Below are positions 39,895 to 48,304 of a stretch of 50,504 nt of DNA, in pieces. Origin of the DNA: Streptococcus sp. HMSC034E03. GTDB taxonomy: Bacteria > Bacillota > Bacilli > Lactobacillales > Streptococcaceae. A program made the translations under genes and the position numbers. The notes beneath the pieces are model-generated. The model saw nothing but the letters and a program-made list of their open reading frames with translations, had not been told where the DNA came from and ran no database searches. How positions within the stretch are numbered: the first letter of the stretch is position 1; each line of letters begins with the position of its first letter. The stretch spans positions 15,787 through 66,290 of the forward strand of contig NZ_KV804981.1 in NCBI RefSeq assembly GCF_001811505.1. The letters are read 5' to 3'.

Positions 39895-40164
39895 TTACCT
39901 CCATACAAAATATAAAGCTACTAACGTGGTCACCATCCCAAGAAACCAAACTGTTTTAAAGTACCATTTTCTAGTCTTGTGGTGAAAGGTCATTCCTGCT
40001 AACCAGGCACCAAATCCAGCACAAGTAAAGGCTAAAATGAGTAAGATTTTCTCTGGAACGCGCCAAGCACCTCTTCTTGCCTTGGATTTGTCAATGCCAT
40101 AAATCAAGAAAACAAGCAAATTCCAAACCAAGAGGGCAAGCGTGATTCCTTCATTTATCTTCAT
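39895..40164 (-). CDS. DUF1294 small membrane protein
   Basis: An 89-residue protein with three or so hydrophobic segments (about 8-24, 40-58 and 70-88) and the family segment YGIDKSKARRGAWRVPE between the first two. The function is unknown. It is embedded in the leu operon: its ATG overlaps the leuB stop by four bases and leuC follows at once. S. pneumoniae also has a small hypothetical gene at this place, so the arrangement is probably conserved. Confidence 0.8.
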   Translation of the reverse strand: MKINEGITLALLVWNLLVFLIYGIDKSKARRGAWRVPEKILLILAFTCAGFGAWLAGMTFHHKTRKWYFKTVWFLGMVTTLVALYFVWR

Positions 40165-41198
40165 AATCTTTCAATGATGGCTTCTGTCATTTCCTTGGTC
40201 GAAGCCTGTCTTCCAATATCTCTCGTTAAAACACCAGCCGCTAAACTAGCTTCAACAGCACGCTCAATACGCTCCGCATCCTCATAACGTCCAAAGCTAT
40301 CTCTCAACATCATAGCAACAGATAAAATCATGGAAATAGGATTGGCAATTCCTTGACCTGCAATATCAGGCGCTGAACCATGAATAGGCTCATAAAGACT
40401 TGGCCCCTTTTCAGAATGACTGGCTGATGGCATAACACCCAGAGTGCCTGATAGAACGCTTGATTCATCAGATAAGATATCTCCGAAAAGATTCTCTGTC
40501 ACGATGACATCAAACTTAGCAGGATTGGTAATCATAAGCATAGCAGCTGAGTCCACCAACTGGTGTTCCAAGGTAACATCTGGGAAATCCTGCGCAACTT
40601 CCTCAGCTACTTTTCGCCAGAGTTTTGATGTCGCTAGAACGTTTTGCTTATCGATATTAGTAACGAGTTTTCTCCGATTTCTTGCAATTTCAAAGGCCTT
40701 GCGCATAATCCGCTCTACTTCCTCATAGCTATAGTCGTTGATATCACGCGCTTTGCGCTCTTCAAGGATATGATCCCCAAAGTAGATACCACCTGTCAAC
40801 TCACGCACCACGACAAAGTCTACACCAGCAATTCGTTCAGGTTTGAGAGGTGACAAATGCTTAAGACTGTCAAAAATCTTAACAGGCCGAATATTGGCAT
40901 AGAGATTGAGTTCCTTCCGAAGAGCTAGCAAGCCTTGTTCAGGCCGAATCGCTGCCCCATCATACTGAGGACTACCGATAGCCGCTAGGAGAATAGCATC
41001 CGCTTCTCTAGAAGCTTTGAGTGTTTCGTCTGGTAAAGGATGTCCTACTGCATCAATTCCTGCACCTCCAAAAGGTCGTCTATCTATCTCATAGTCAAAG
41101 CCTGTTTTTTCGGATATAGATGCTAGAACTTCTAAACCAGCTTCCATGATTTCTGGTCCGATACCATCACCTGCTAGGGCAACTATTTTTCTTTTCAT
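40161..41198 (-). CDS. leuB: 3-isopropylmalate dehydrogenase
   Basis: A 345-residue decarboxylating dehydrogenase. It starts MKRKIVALAGDGIGPEIM, has the metal and substrate-binding region DSAAMLMITNPAKFDVIVTENLFGD, split in the middle of the chain, and the NAD-binding loop EPIHGSAPDIAGQGIANP. It oxidises 3-isopropylmalate in leucine synthesis. The GGAGAAAG site and 11-base gap after leuA show it is in the operon. Confidence 0.97.
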   Translation of the reverse strand: MKRKIVALAGDGIGPEIMEAGLEVLASISEKTGFDYEIDRRPFGGAGIDAVGHPLPDETLKASREADAILLAAIGSPQYDGAAIRPEQGLLALRKELNLYANIRPVKIFDSLKHLSPLKPERIAGVDFVVVRELTGGIYFGDHILEERKARDINDYSYEEVERIMRKAFEIARNRRKLVTNIDKQNVLATSKLWRKVAEEVAQDFPDVTLEHQLVDSAAMLMITNPAKFDVIVTENLFGDILSDESSVLSGTLGVMPSASHSEKGPSLYEPIHGSAPDIAGQGIANPISMILSVAMMLRDSFGRYEDAERIERAVEASLAAGVLTRDIGRQASTKEMTEAIIERL

Positions 41199-41209
41199 AG
41201 CTTTCTCCT

Positions 41210-42772
41210 TTACACGCTAGGCATGTCGCGATAGGAAACTCTTGTTCCCATCTCGCCAGCATTCTCTTTTTGAACAAAGGTATTGGCATTGATGTAGGCA
41301 ATAGCTGAAGCTTTCAGCACATCGAAATCAAGTCCAGCTGCGTTAAAGATAGTCTCTGTATCTCTGTTTTCAACAGTGACCAAGACCCGAGCTTGGGCAT
41401 CGATTCCATCTGTTACCGCGTCAATCGTATAGGATACTAAGCGAACAGATTGATTAAAGAATTTATCAATAGCGTTGAAAATAGCTTCAACAGAACCTTG
41501 ACCTGTCGCATTAAATTCGACTTTCTCACCATCAAAATTAGCTAATCTAACTGTCGCTTCAATTTCATTTTCCGCATGAGTTTGAAGTTGCAAGTCATCA
41601 AAGTGGAAGCCTTCTGGATTTTCGACCATGGTTCCGGCTACCAGAGCTCGAATATCAGCATCAGTGATTTCGTTCTTCTTATCTGCCAAGGCCTTGAACT
41701 TAGCAAAAAGTGGTTTGATGTCTTCGTCTGTAAAATCTAGGGATAAGTCTCTCAGTTTCTCTACAAAGGCATGGCGACCAGATAATTTTCCAAGCGGAAG
41801 ACTATTACTCTTTACACCCACCAATTCTGGTGTGATGATTTCATAGGTAAGTGGGTTTTTAAGAACTCCGTCTTGGTGAATACCTGATTCGTGAGAGAAG
41901 GCATTGCCTCCAATAACCGCCTTATTTTTTGGAACTGGAATTCCTGAGAAACGAGAAACCATTTCAGACGTATTGATAGTCTCATTTAGGACAATACTAG
42001 TTTCTGCTTGATAGTAATCTTGGCGAATATTGAGGGCAACTGCAATTTCTTCCAAAGCAGCATTCCCAGCTCGTTCTCCAATACCATTAATGGTTCCTTC
42101 AACTCGTCCTGCCCCATTTTTAACAGCAGCAAGGCTATTTGCAACTGCCATTCCAAGGTCATCGTGACAGTGAGGCGAATAGATAATCTGACGGTCGGTT
42201 TGGACATTGTCAATCAGATACTTGAAGATATTCCCATATTCCTCTGGTGTGGTAAAACCAACCGTGTCAGGAATATTGATATAGGTTGCCCCTGCGTCTA
42301 CCGCTGTTTGAACGACTTGTAGGAGAAAATCCAACTCAGTTCTAGTCGCATCTTCAGGAGAGAATTCTACCACTTCAAATTTACAACGTGCATAGGAAAC
42401 ATGCTCTTTAATAGTTTCCAAAATTTCCTCTTTGCTTTTATTCAACTTAAATTCGCGATGGATAGGACTAGTAGCGATAAAAACATGGATTTGTGGATAC
42501 TTAGCATCCTTAAGTGCTTCATAACAAGCGTCAATATCTGATTTAACAGAGCGAGCTAAACCAGTCACCGCTGTTTTCTTCAAGACTTTTGCAATTTCCT
42601 GAACTGCAGTAAATGAGTCAGGACTAGCTGCTGGAAAACCAGCTTCAATTGCCGAAATTCCCCATTTTTCCAGTTGTCTTGCAATGGCAATCTTTTCCTT
42701 AATAGAAAAATTAACACCTGGTGTCTGCTCACCATCTCGAAGGCTAGTATCTAGAAATTCAACTGTTCTCAT
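41210..42772 (-). CDS. leuA: 2-isopropylmalate synthase
   Basis: A 520-residue enzyme. The catalytic TIM barrel begins with DTSLRDGEQTPGVNFS at about residue 8 and has the metal-binding YSPHCHDDLGMAVANS. The C-terminal LeuA dimer domain (about 390-510) normally senses leucine. It condenses acetyl-CoA with 2-oxoisovalerate, the first step of leucine synthesis. It lies behind a leader peptide and an attenuator, so it is controlled by leucyl-tRNA supply as well as by likely feedback inhibition. Confidence 0.97.
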   Translation of the reverse strand: MRTVEFLDTSLRDGEQTPGVNFSIKEKIAIARQLEKWGISAIEAGFPAASPDSFTAVQEIAKVLKKTAVTGLARSVKSDIDACYEALKDAKYPQIHVFIATSPIHREFKLNKSKEEILETIKEHVSYARCKFEVVEFSPEDATRTELDFLLQVVQTAVDAGATYINIPDTVGFTTPEEYGNIFKYLIDNVQTDRQIIYSPHCHDDLGMAVANSLAAVKNGAGRVEGTINGIGERAGNAALEEIAVALNIRQDYYQAETSIVLNETINTSEMVSRFSGIPVPKNKAVIGGNAFSHESGIHQDGVLKNPLTYEIITPELVGVKSNSLPLGKLSGRHAFVEKLRDLSLDFTDEDIKPLFAKFKALADKKNEITDADIRALVAGTMVENPEGFHFDDLQLQTHAENEIEATVRLANFDGEKVEFNATGQGSVEAIFNAIDKFFNQSVRLVSYTIDAVTDGIDAQARVLVTVENRDTETIFNAAGLDFDVLKASAIAYINANTFVQKENAGEMGTRVSYRDMPSV

Positions 42773-42801
42773 AAGATTTCCCCTTTTCTAAATTTGGTTT
42801 T

Positions 42802-42838
42802 AAAAAAACATCTCGCTCGGAGTTCCAAGCGAGATGTT
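42802..42838 (-). terminator. Attenuator terminator of the leu operon
   Basis: On the minus strand AACATCTCGCT...AGCGAGATGTT forms an 11-base perfect stem followed by seven T. It lies between the leader peptide and leuA. CGCTTGG in its 5' arm is complementary to CCAAGCG at about 42857-42851 upstream, which gives an antiterminator. Confidence 0.9.
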
Positions 42839-42883
42839 GATTTACTCCCGCTTGGTAAGCCAAACAGGACTAATGCTTCTGCA

Positions 42884-42937
42884 CTAGCCCGAGTACCTCA
42901 ACAACAAAGCAAATTGATTAAACTTAGCTGTTTTCAT
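42884..42937 (-). CDS. leuL: Leucine operon leader peptide
   Basis: A 17-codon frame, MKTAKFNQFALLLRYSG, starts at an ATG 10 bases after a good GAAGGAG site. It contains three successive leucine TTG codons. The next segment, GGGCTAGTGC-AGAA-GCATTAGTCC, folds into a perfect 10-base hairpin (two G-U pairs) that overlaps the stop codon and would act as the pause or protector hairpin. When leucyl-tRNA is scarce the ribosome would stall on the TTG codons and favour the antiterminator. It is too short for automatic gene calling. Confidence 0.88.
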   Translation of the reverse strand: MKTAKFNQFALLLRYSG

Positions 42938-42973
42938 GTTTGACTTTCTCCTTCGTTTGATATCTTGTTTAGT

Positions 42974-43002
42974 ATTTTAGCATAGGAAAAAACACATGTC
43001 AA
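42974..43002 (-). promoter_or_regulatory. leu operon promoter
   Basis: On the minus strand TTGACA (43002-42997), 17 bases and TAAAAT (42979-42974) form a near-consensus promoter about 35 bases before the leader peptide. Confidence 0.85.
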
Positions 43003-43086
43003 GAAAAAATCCAATATTTTCTGAAAATTTCTTCAGTAAAGAATATTTTGCTAATTGAAAGTATTTGAAAAATCAAGTAAATATAA

Positions 43087-43743
43087 TTACTTTTTCAAGG
43101 TCAAGTTCCAGCTTTTTTCGATCAATTCTAGCATCTCTTCATCTGATAAACTGTCATCCAGTGGCACACTAATCCAGTAGCGCTTGTTCATATGAAAGGC
43201 TGGATAAATCCCTTTTTTTACCAACAAATCAGATACTTGATCATGTTTGAGATTGACTGCTTCCACTAATCCTTCTCTGCCCTTTTCAAGCTTATCCCAA
43301 GAAATCTTCATAAGAACCGCATACCACTTCTGATTATTTTCATGGCGTAAAATCGCAGTATCAGGAGATTTCTCCCATAAGTATTCTAATTGATTTTCAT
43401 ACTTTTCTTGAACACGAGTCATGATTCTATTGGTCTGTGGATAGATAAAATCCTGCACATCAAAACAAGACTTTCGGATTTCATAAAGAACTTCTAAGCA
43501 GGCTTCACGGACACTTCCTACAAATGTCCCTCTCATACTGGCCATATGAACTTGTGAATAGAGATCACCAGTTTCTTGGTCATAAACTTGAAAACCTAAG
43601 ACTCCATCCTCAACTGTAACCATCATGAGAAAGTCTCCCTGCAAGATAGTCGAACTATGGGTCCATACGCCTTGATTTTCTACAAATCCATACTCTTTGG
43701 CCTTTTTACTATTAAACTGATAAGCTTTAAAAATTTCAAACAT
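43087..43743 (-). CDS. MmcQ/YjbR-family protein
   Basis: A 218-residue protein. The C-terminal half (about 110-215) has the YjbR/MmcQ fold signature WYAVLMKISWDKL and AFHMNKRYWISVPLDDSLSDEEM. The N-terminal half (1-100) is a separate domain I do not recognise, also seen in longer streptococcal members. The family is called DNA-binding because of a CyaY-like fold, but no function is established. It is the gene after cutC, with a hairpin between. Confidence 0.75.
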   Translation of the reverse strand: MFEIFKAYQFNSKKAKEYGFVENQGVWTHSSTILQGDFLMMVTVEDGVLGFQVYDQETGDLYSQVHMASMRGTFVGSVREACLEVLYEIRKSCFDVQDFIYPQTNRIMTRVQEKYENQLEYLWEKSPDTAILRHENNQKWYAVLMKISWDKLEKGREGLVEAVNLKHDQVSDLLVKKGIYPAFHMNKRYWISVPLDDSLSDEEMLELIEKSWNLTLKK

Positions 43744-43750
43744 AAGCGAA

Positions 43751-43774
43751 AACTGCTACCAAAAGCTAGCAGTT
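43751..43774 (-). terminator. Hairpin between cutC and the YjbR-like gene
   Basis: AACTGCTA and TAGCAGTT form a perfect eight-base stem. On the minus strand of the sequence the following T-run is short. It could be a weak terminator at the start of the YjbR-like gene, or simply a hairpin in the spacer. Confidence 0.45.
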
Positions 43775-43786
43775 CCTTTCTATTTT

Positions 43787-44419
43787 TTAAAAGACAACCT
43801 TAGTTCCATGTAATTGTGTCACACCCAGTTGGTCGATAAAGGTTTGACGGTTGTCCATGTCAATCCCTCCACCAGGTAAAATTTCAATTTTTTCTGCAGC
43901 GTGTTCTAGGATTCTGTGATAGTTCGCAAAACGTTTCTCTAGAGAATCGCCAGATAGGCCAGCACGAGTCAAGATGCGTGCCACTCCAGCTTGACTGAGC
44001 CAATCAATGGCTTCTAACTGATCTTGGTCGCTCAATTCATCAAATGCCATATGGAAAACAATTTCCATACCTTTAGATGCAGCAATCAATTTTTCAAGAT
44101 TGGCCTTGTCCAACTTCTTATCAGCAGTCAATGCACCAAAGACAACCCCTTGGCTACCTGCTTGAGCAGTTAGAGCAATATCCTCAAGCATGATAGCAAC
44201 TTCTAAATCATTGTAGACAAAGTCGCCACCACGTGGACGAATCATAGTCATAATGGTCGTATCGTAGTCGGCCGCCAGTTCCACAGCTGCCTTTGTCACT
44301 CCGTAGCTTGGAGTTGTTCCACCAACTGCTAGATTATCACAGAGCTCGATGCGGCGAGCTCCTGCCTGCATAGCTTTTTCAAGCAAAGTTACATTTTCAG
44401 CACAAAATTCGTAAATCAT
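43787..44419 (-). CDS. cutC: CutC family protein
   Basis: A 210-residue TIM-barrel protein starting MIYEFCAENVTLLEKAMQAGARRIELCDNL in two blocks typical of CutC, with MTMIRPRGGDFVYND, VFGALTADKKLD and HMAFDELSDQ further on. CutC was linked to copper homeostasis in E. coli, but its biochemical role is unsettled. The usual length is about 210 to 250, so it is complete. A TATGATATAAT-type extended -10 element lies about 35 bases upstream. Confidence 0.88.
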   Translation of the reverse strand: MIYEFCAENVTLLEKAMQAGARRIELCDNLAVGGTTPSYGVTKAAVELAADYDTTIMTMIRPRGGDFVYNDLEVAIMLEDIALTAQAGSQGVVFGALTADKKLDKANLEKLIAASKGMEIVFHMAFDELSDQDQLEAIDWLSQAGVARILTRAGLSGDSLEKRFANYHRILEHAAEKIEILPGGGIDMDNRQTFIDQLGVTQLHGTKVVF

Positions 44420-44512
44420 TTGATTCTCCTTGAAGATTAGTTTAAATTTATTATATCATATTATTTTGAATATGTTTTTATTTTTATCAAGGGAAATCGT
44501 TACTTATTAAAG

Positions 44513-44872
44513 CTATTCTTTATCAGGAATCACCTTAAAAAGATAGTAGGTAATAAAGATGGTTAAACATCCCAAACCGATTTTAACTGGTAAAAGAGGC
44601 GCAAAATAAATGGAAATTCCCATCAAGATATAAATCGATACAATAATCTTTTTCTTACGTTCACGCGCAATAGACTTGGTCTCACGAAAGTCCGCTACGT
44701 AAGTCTGATAAAGTTTGGTATGATAAAGCCAATCTTCAAAACGCTTGGAACTTTTGGAAAAACAAGCAATAGACAACAGAAGAAAAGGAGTCGTAGGCAA
44801 CAAGGGCAAGACAACTCCAACAATAGCCAGAGCTAATGACAGAAATCCAATAATCAGATAGATAATACGCAT
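44513..44872 (-). CDS. DUF454 (YbaN-like) membrane protein
   Basis: A 119-residue protein with two N-terminal hydrophobic segments (about 2-35) and two C-terminal ones (about 76-112). The family motif LPLLPTTPFLLLSIACFSKSS is present, ending in the typical RFEDWLYHTKLY. The function is unknown. It is a single gene, with a BOX element upstream and cutC downstream. Confidence 0.85.
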   Translation of the reverse strand: MRIIYLIIGFLSLALAIVGVVLPLLPTTPFLLLSIACFSKSSKRFEDWLYHTKLYQTYVADFRETKSIARERKKKIIVSIYILMGISIYFAPLLPVKIGLGCLTIFITYYLFKVIPDKE

Positions 44873-44887
44873 AACTTCTCCTAGTTA

Positions 44888-45039
44888 ATACTCTTCGAAA
44901 ATCAAATTCAAACCACGTCAGCTTCGCCTTGCCGTATATATGTTACTGACTTCGTCAGTTCTATCCACAACCTCAAAGCAGTGCTTTGAGCAGCCTGCGG
45001 CTAGCTTCCTAGTTTGCTCTTTGATTTTCATTGAGTATA
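44888..45039. repeat. BOX element (boxA-boxB-boxC)
   Basis: About 152 bases begin ATACTCTTCGAAAATCAAA and end with its near complement TTTGATTTTCATTGAGTAT. The inside contains CGTCAGCTTCGCCTTGCCGTA, the target of the well-known BOXA1R primer with one change, plus TGACTTCGTCAGTTCTATC and AGCCTGCGGCTAGCTTCCTAG. The length fits one A, one B and one C module. BOX elements mark Mitis-group genomes. Confidence 0.92.
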
Positions 45040-45093
45040 AAATAATCTTCTTCTAGTTTCGCATAAAATGATGAATTTTGTCAAGTTCTAACC

Positions 45094-45125
45094 AAAAAGA
45101 GCCTGAAATTCACTTTCAGGACTCT
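45094..45125 (-). terminator. topA terminator
   Basis: On the minus strand AGAGTCCTGAAA-GTGAA-TTTCAGGCTCT forms a stem with one mismatch, followed by TTTTTGG. It begins close to the topA stop. Confidence 0.85.
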
Positions 45126-45129
45126 CCTC

Positions 45130-47216
45130 TTATTTAATCTTTTCTTCTTCGTAGTCACCCTTGATACAAACAACCTGCTTGCCACCACCACGGACTTTTT
45201 TCTCTACAAGGAAATTGCCACATTTTGGACAATCACGACCAACAGGCTTGTCCCAAGATGTAAATTCACAGTCTGGATAGCGATTGCAACCATAGAAAAG
45301 GCGATTACGTTTAGTTTTGCGTTCAATGATTTGTCCCTGATGACAACTTGGACACTCAACACCAATCTCTTTCACGATTGCTTGGGTATGACGGCAATCT
45401 GGGAAATTGCTACAAGCGTAGAACTTACCAAAACGACCAAGTTTAATGACCATTGGACTGCCACACACTTCACAGTCAAATCCAGCTGGTTCATCCTTGA
45501 TTTGTATTTTTTCCATTTCTTCTTCAGCCTTGGCGACTTCTTTAGAAAATGGTTTGTAAAAGGAATCAATAACACGTTGCCACTGCTCTTTTCCAACCTC
45601 GACATCATCAAGCTTGCCTTCCATTTCAGCTGTAAAGGTCACGTTTACGATATCTGGGAAATATTCGACGATGAGCTTGTTAACAATTTCTCCCAACTCT
45701 GTTGGTTCAAAACGTTTGGCCACAAGGCGAACATAATAACGTTTCTGAATGGTTTCAATGGTTGGTGCGTAGGTTGACGGACGTCCAACCCCATTTTCTT
45801 CCAAAGTCTTGATAAGGGTCGCTTCAGAATAGCGAGCAGGCGGTTGAGTGAAATGTTGCTCTGGTTTGCTATTGACCTGCTTGACCACATCTCCAACAGC
45901 CATATCTGGTAACATTTTATTCTTATCAGAATCATTATAAATGGCAAGATAACCATCAAACTTAACTTGACTACCATTAGCAGCAAATTGAACCCCATTT
46001 TGAGACAATTTAACAGCCATAGTATCAAAGACAGCAGCTGTCATCTGGCTCGCTACAAAACGATTCCAAATAAGAGTATAAAGCTTGAGTTGATCCTTGT
46101 CCAGATACTTAGCAATACTTTCCGGTGTATTAAAAACACTAGATGGACGAATAGCCTCGTGGGCATCCTGAGCTCCTGAAGCATTTTGACCTTGCTACCA
46201 TGCTTAGAATACTTGCTACCAAAACGGTCCGTAATGAAACTTGCTGCTTCGTTCTGCGCTACTGGACTGATACGAGTCGAGTCTGTACGCATATAGGTAA
46301 TCAAACCTTGGACGCCCGTACCAATATTAATCCCTTCATAGAGTTGCTGAGCAACCATCATGGTCTTTCGAGTACGGAAATTGATTTTATTAGCTGCATC
46401 CATCTGCATAGTTGAGGTAGTATAAGGGAGTGGAGCGTTACGTTTGCGCTCTTTTTTATCCACCTGATCCACTGTAAAGTCTTTGCTGGTCAGGTGAGAC
46501 AAGACTTCTTTGACCTCTTCATTGGTAGCTAATTTCATCTTCTTGCCATTCATTCCATAGAAGGATGCTTGGAATTGCTTAGTCCCCTTTTTGAAGACTC
46601 CATCAATAGTCCAATATTCTTCCGGTTGAAAAGCATTGATCTCATTTTCACGGTCAATGATTAACTTGAGAGCAACAGACTGAACACGGCCAGCTGACAA
46701 GCCCTTCTTGACCTTTTTCCATAAAATTGGTGAAATAGAATAACCTACCAAGCGGTCCAAGACACGACGGGCTTGTTGGGCATCCACCAAATCCATATCA
46801 ATCTTACGAGGTTCTTTAAAGGCATTTTTTACCGCATCCTTGGTAATCTCGTTGAAAACAACACGGTTAGCATCATTTTCATCTAGATTGAAAATATGAG
46901 CCAAATGCCAAGAAATTGCTTCTCCTTCGCGGTCCGGGTCACTTGCGAGAAAGACTTTATTGGCTTTTTTAGCTTCTTTTTTCAAGTCATTGATCAGAGG
47001 ACCTTTCCCACGAATATTGATATATTGGGGCTCGTAGTTATTCTCAAAATCGACCGACATACTGGATTTTTTCAAATCACGGATATGACCGACACTTGCT
47101 AAAACTTTATAGTTTCTACCCAAATATTTTTCAATCGTTTTAGCCTTTGCAGGCGACTCCACGATTACTAGATTTTTTTTAACTGTTGATTTTTTCTTCT
47201 TTGTTGCCGTAGCCAC
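45130..47216 (-). pseudogene. topA: DNA topoisomerase I, split by a one-base frameshift
   Basis: The first frame has the Toprim segment [18 protein letters not shown], the DPDREGE motif and the catalytic tyrosine in [10 protein letters not shown] (Tyr308 from the GTG start). It leaves the topA frame after SKVK (about residue 344). The second frame carries on with [16 protein letters not shown] and ends in three zinc-ribbon modules (CEVC, CPSC, CPKC). The break is at 46184-46187, where four T replace the five expected (AAAAA in the coding strand). Restored, the protein has 695 residues, the normal length. The start is a GTG at 47216 after AAAGGTG. TopA is essential in streptococci, so a sequencing error is more likely than real loss. 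Confidence 0.9.
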
Positions 47217-47251
47217 ATTATCACACCTTTTCAAAGTAATAAACTTTATAA

Positions 47252-47280
47252 AGTGTAAACCATTTTTAGAGACCTGTCAA
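47252..47280 (-). promoter_or_regulatory. topA promoter
   Basis: On the minus strand TTGACA (47280-47275), 17 bases and TACACT (47257-47252) precede topA. It lets topA be expressed without the competence-induced dprA transcript. Confidence 0.8.
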
Positions 47281-47334
47281 GACTTAACTACTATATATAG
47301 AAGAAAAGTTTGATTATTGAAATCTTACAGACTT

Positions 47335-48198
47335 CTAAAATTCAAATTCTGCCAAGACATCTTGACCACTTGTAACCAGCTTTGCCCCCTCTTGTACCAA
47401 ATGATGACAACCATCTGAACGACCATCTAAAATGCTACCTGGAATAGCAAAGACATCTCTTCCCTCTTCCATAGCTCGTTCACATGTAATCAAACTTCCT
47501 GAACGCATCTTAGCTTCTGCAACAATCACACCCCTACATAATCCTGCTATAATCCGATTTCTTGCTGGAAAATGATATTTCAAAGGTTCTTCACCAGGCC
47601 CATATTCACTGAGGAGCAAGTGATGTTGACCGATGTAGTCCTGCAAACGTTTATTCGATCGAGGATAGTAGACATCTAAGCCAGTACCAATGACAGCAAT
47701 AGTTTTTCCGCCACTTTGAAGAATAGACATATGAGCTGCCGTATCAATTCCCCTAGCAAGACCACTGACAATGACTAGTTCATTCTCCAATTCTTGAACA
47801 ACCTTACGGACTGATTTTGTACCTGACTGACTACAAGTGCGACTTCCAACAACCGCAATCTTAGGCAACTTTAGGAGATTTAAATCCCCCTTATAGAATA
47901 ATAATACTGGAGCATCATAGATTTCACTGAGAGCAAAGGGATAGACATCATCTAGAATTGAAAATGAAGAAAATTTTTCAAAGTCACTTCTTAATCTCTC
48001 CATACTTTCAAAGGTAAGTTTATGGTAACGTTCCATAAAAACTACTGGATTTCTACACTCAGATGCTTCTGCTATCGTTTCTAAGCTTAATTCCTGATCA
48101 TAAATTTCTCCATATTGAAGAACCTTTAGCACTTGTTGATTACTTAGACCTGCTTGTTTCAACTTATAAATCTCAAAATTATCAATCTTAATTTTCAT
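47335..48198 (-). CDS. dprA: DNA processing protein A (transformation)
   Basis: A 287-residue protein with an N-terminal SAM-like domain (about 1-100) and a Rossmann-type DprA core: VVGSRTCSQSG, VSGLARGIDTAAH, IGTGLDVYYPRSN, FPARNRIIAGLCRGVIVAEA and GRDVFAIPGSI. It protects incoming single strands and loads RecA during natural transformation, and it helps shut off competence through ComE. A TACGAATA cin-box upstream marks it as a late, ComX-dependent competence gene. GGAGTC precedes the ATG. Length matches the pneumococcal protein. Confidence 0.96.
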   Translation of the reverse strand: MKIKIDNFEIYKLKQAGLSNQQVLKVLQYGEIYDQELSLETIAEASECRNPVVFMERYHKLTFESMERLRSDFEKFSSFSILDDVYPFALSEIYDAPVLLFYKGDLNLLKLPKIAVVGSRTCSQSGTKSVRKVVQELENELVIVSGLARGIDTAAHMSILQSGGKTIAVIGTGLDVYYPRSNKRLQDYIGQHHLLLSEYGPGEEPLKYHFPARNRIIAGLCRGVIVAEAKMRSGSLITCERAMEEGRDVFAIPGSILDGRSDGCHHLVQEGAKLVTSGQDVLAEFEF

Positions 48199-48229
48199 GA
48201 TAGACTCCTTATTTTTCTCTCTATCTATT

Positions 48230-48237
48230 TATTCGTA
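48230..48237 (-). promoter_or_regulatory. cin-box (ComX/SigX promoter) of dprA
   Basis: TACGAATA on the minus strand is an exact match to the late-competence consensus. It is preceded by the usual T-run and lies about 32 bases before the dprA ATG. Confidence 0.9.
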
Positions 48238-48240
48238 AAA

Positions 48241-48285
48241 AAAGAAAAAAACTCCCCAACAAATTGACTTGTTTAGAAAGTTTCT
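48241..48285 (-). terminator. dapA terminator
   Basis: On the minus strand AAACTTTCTAAACAA can pair, with G-U pairs, with TTGTTGGGGAGTTT, followed by TTTTTTTC. Its T-run also supplies the T-rich stretch before the dprA cin-box. Confidence 0.6.
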
Positions 48286-48304
48286 ATTATTAATAATGAA
48301 AATT

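Noticed and set aside
42773..42960. T-box riboswitch before leuA
   Set aside because: No T-box sequence (TGGNACCGCG type) is present; a leader peptide with leucine codons and an attenuator explains the region.
45130..46044. A separate 304-residue zinc-ribbon protein downstream of topA
   Set aside because: It is the C-terminal half of TopA in another frame; one missing base at 46184-46187 explains the split, and the restored length is the normal 695 residues.
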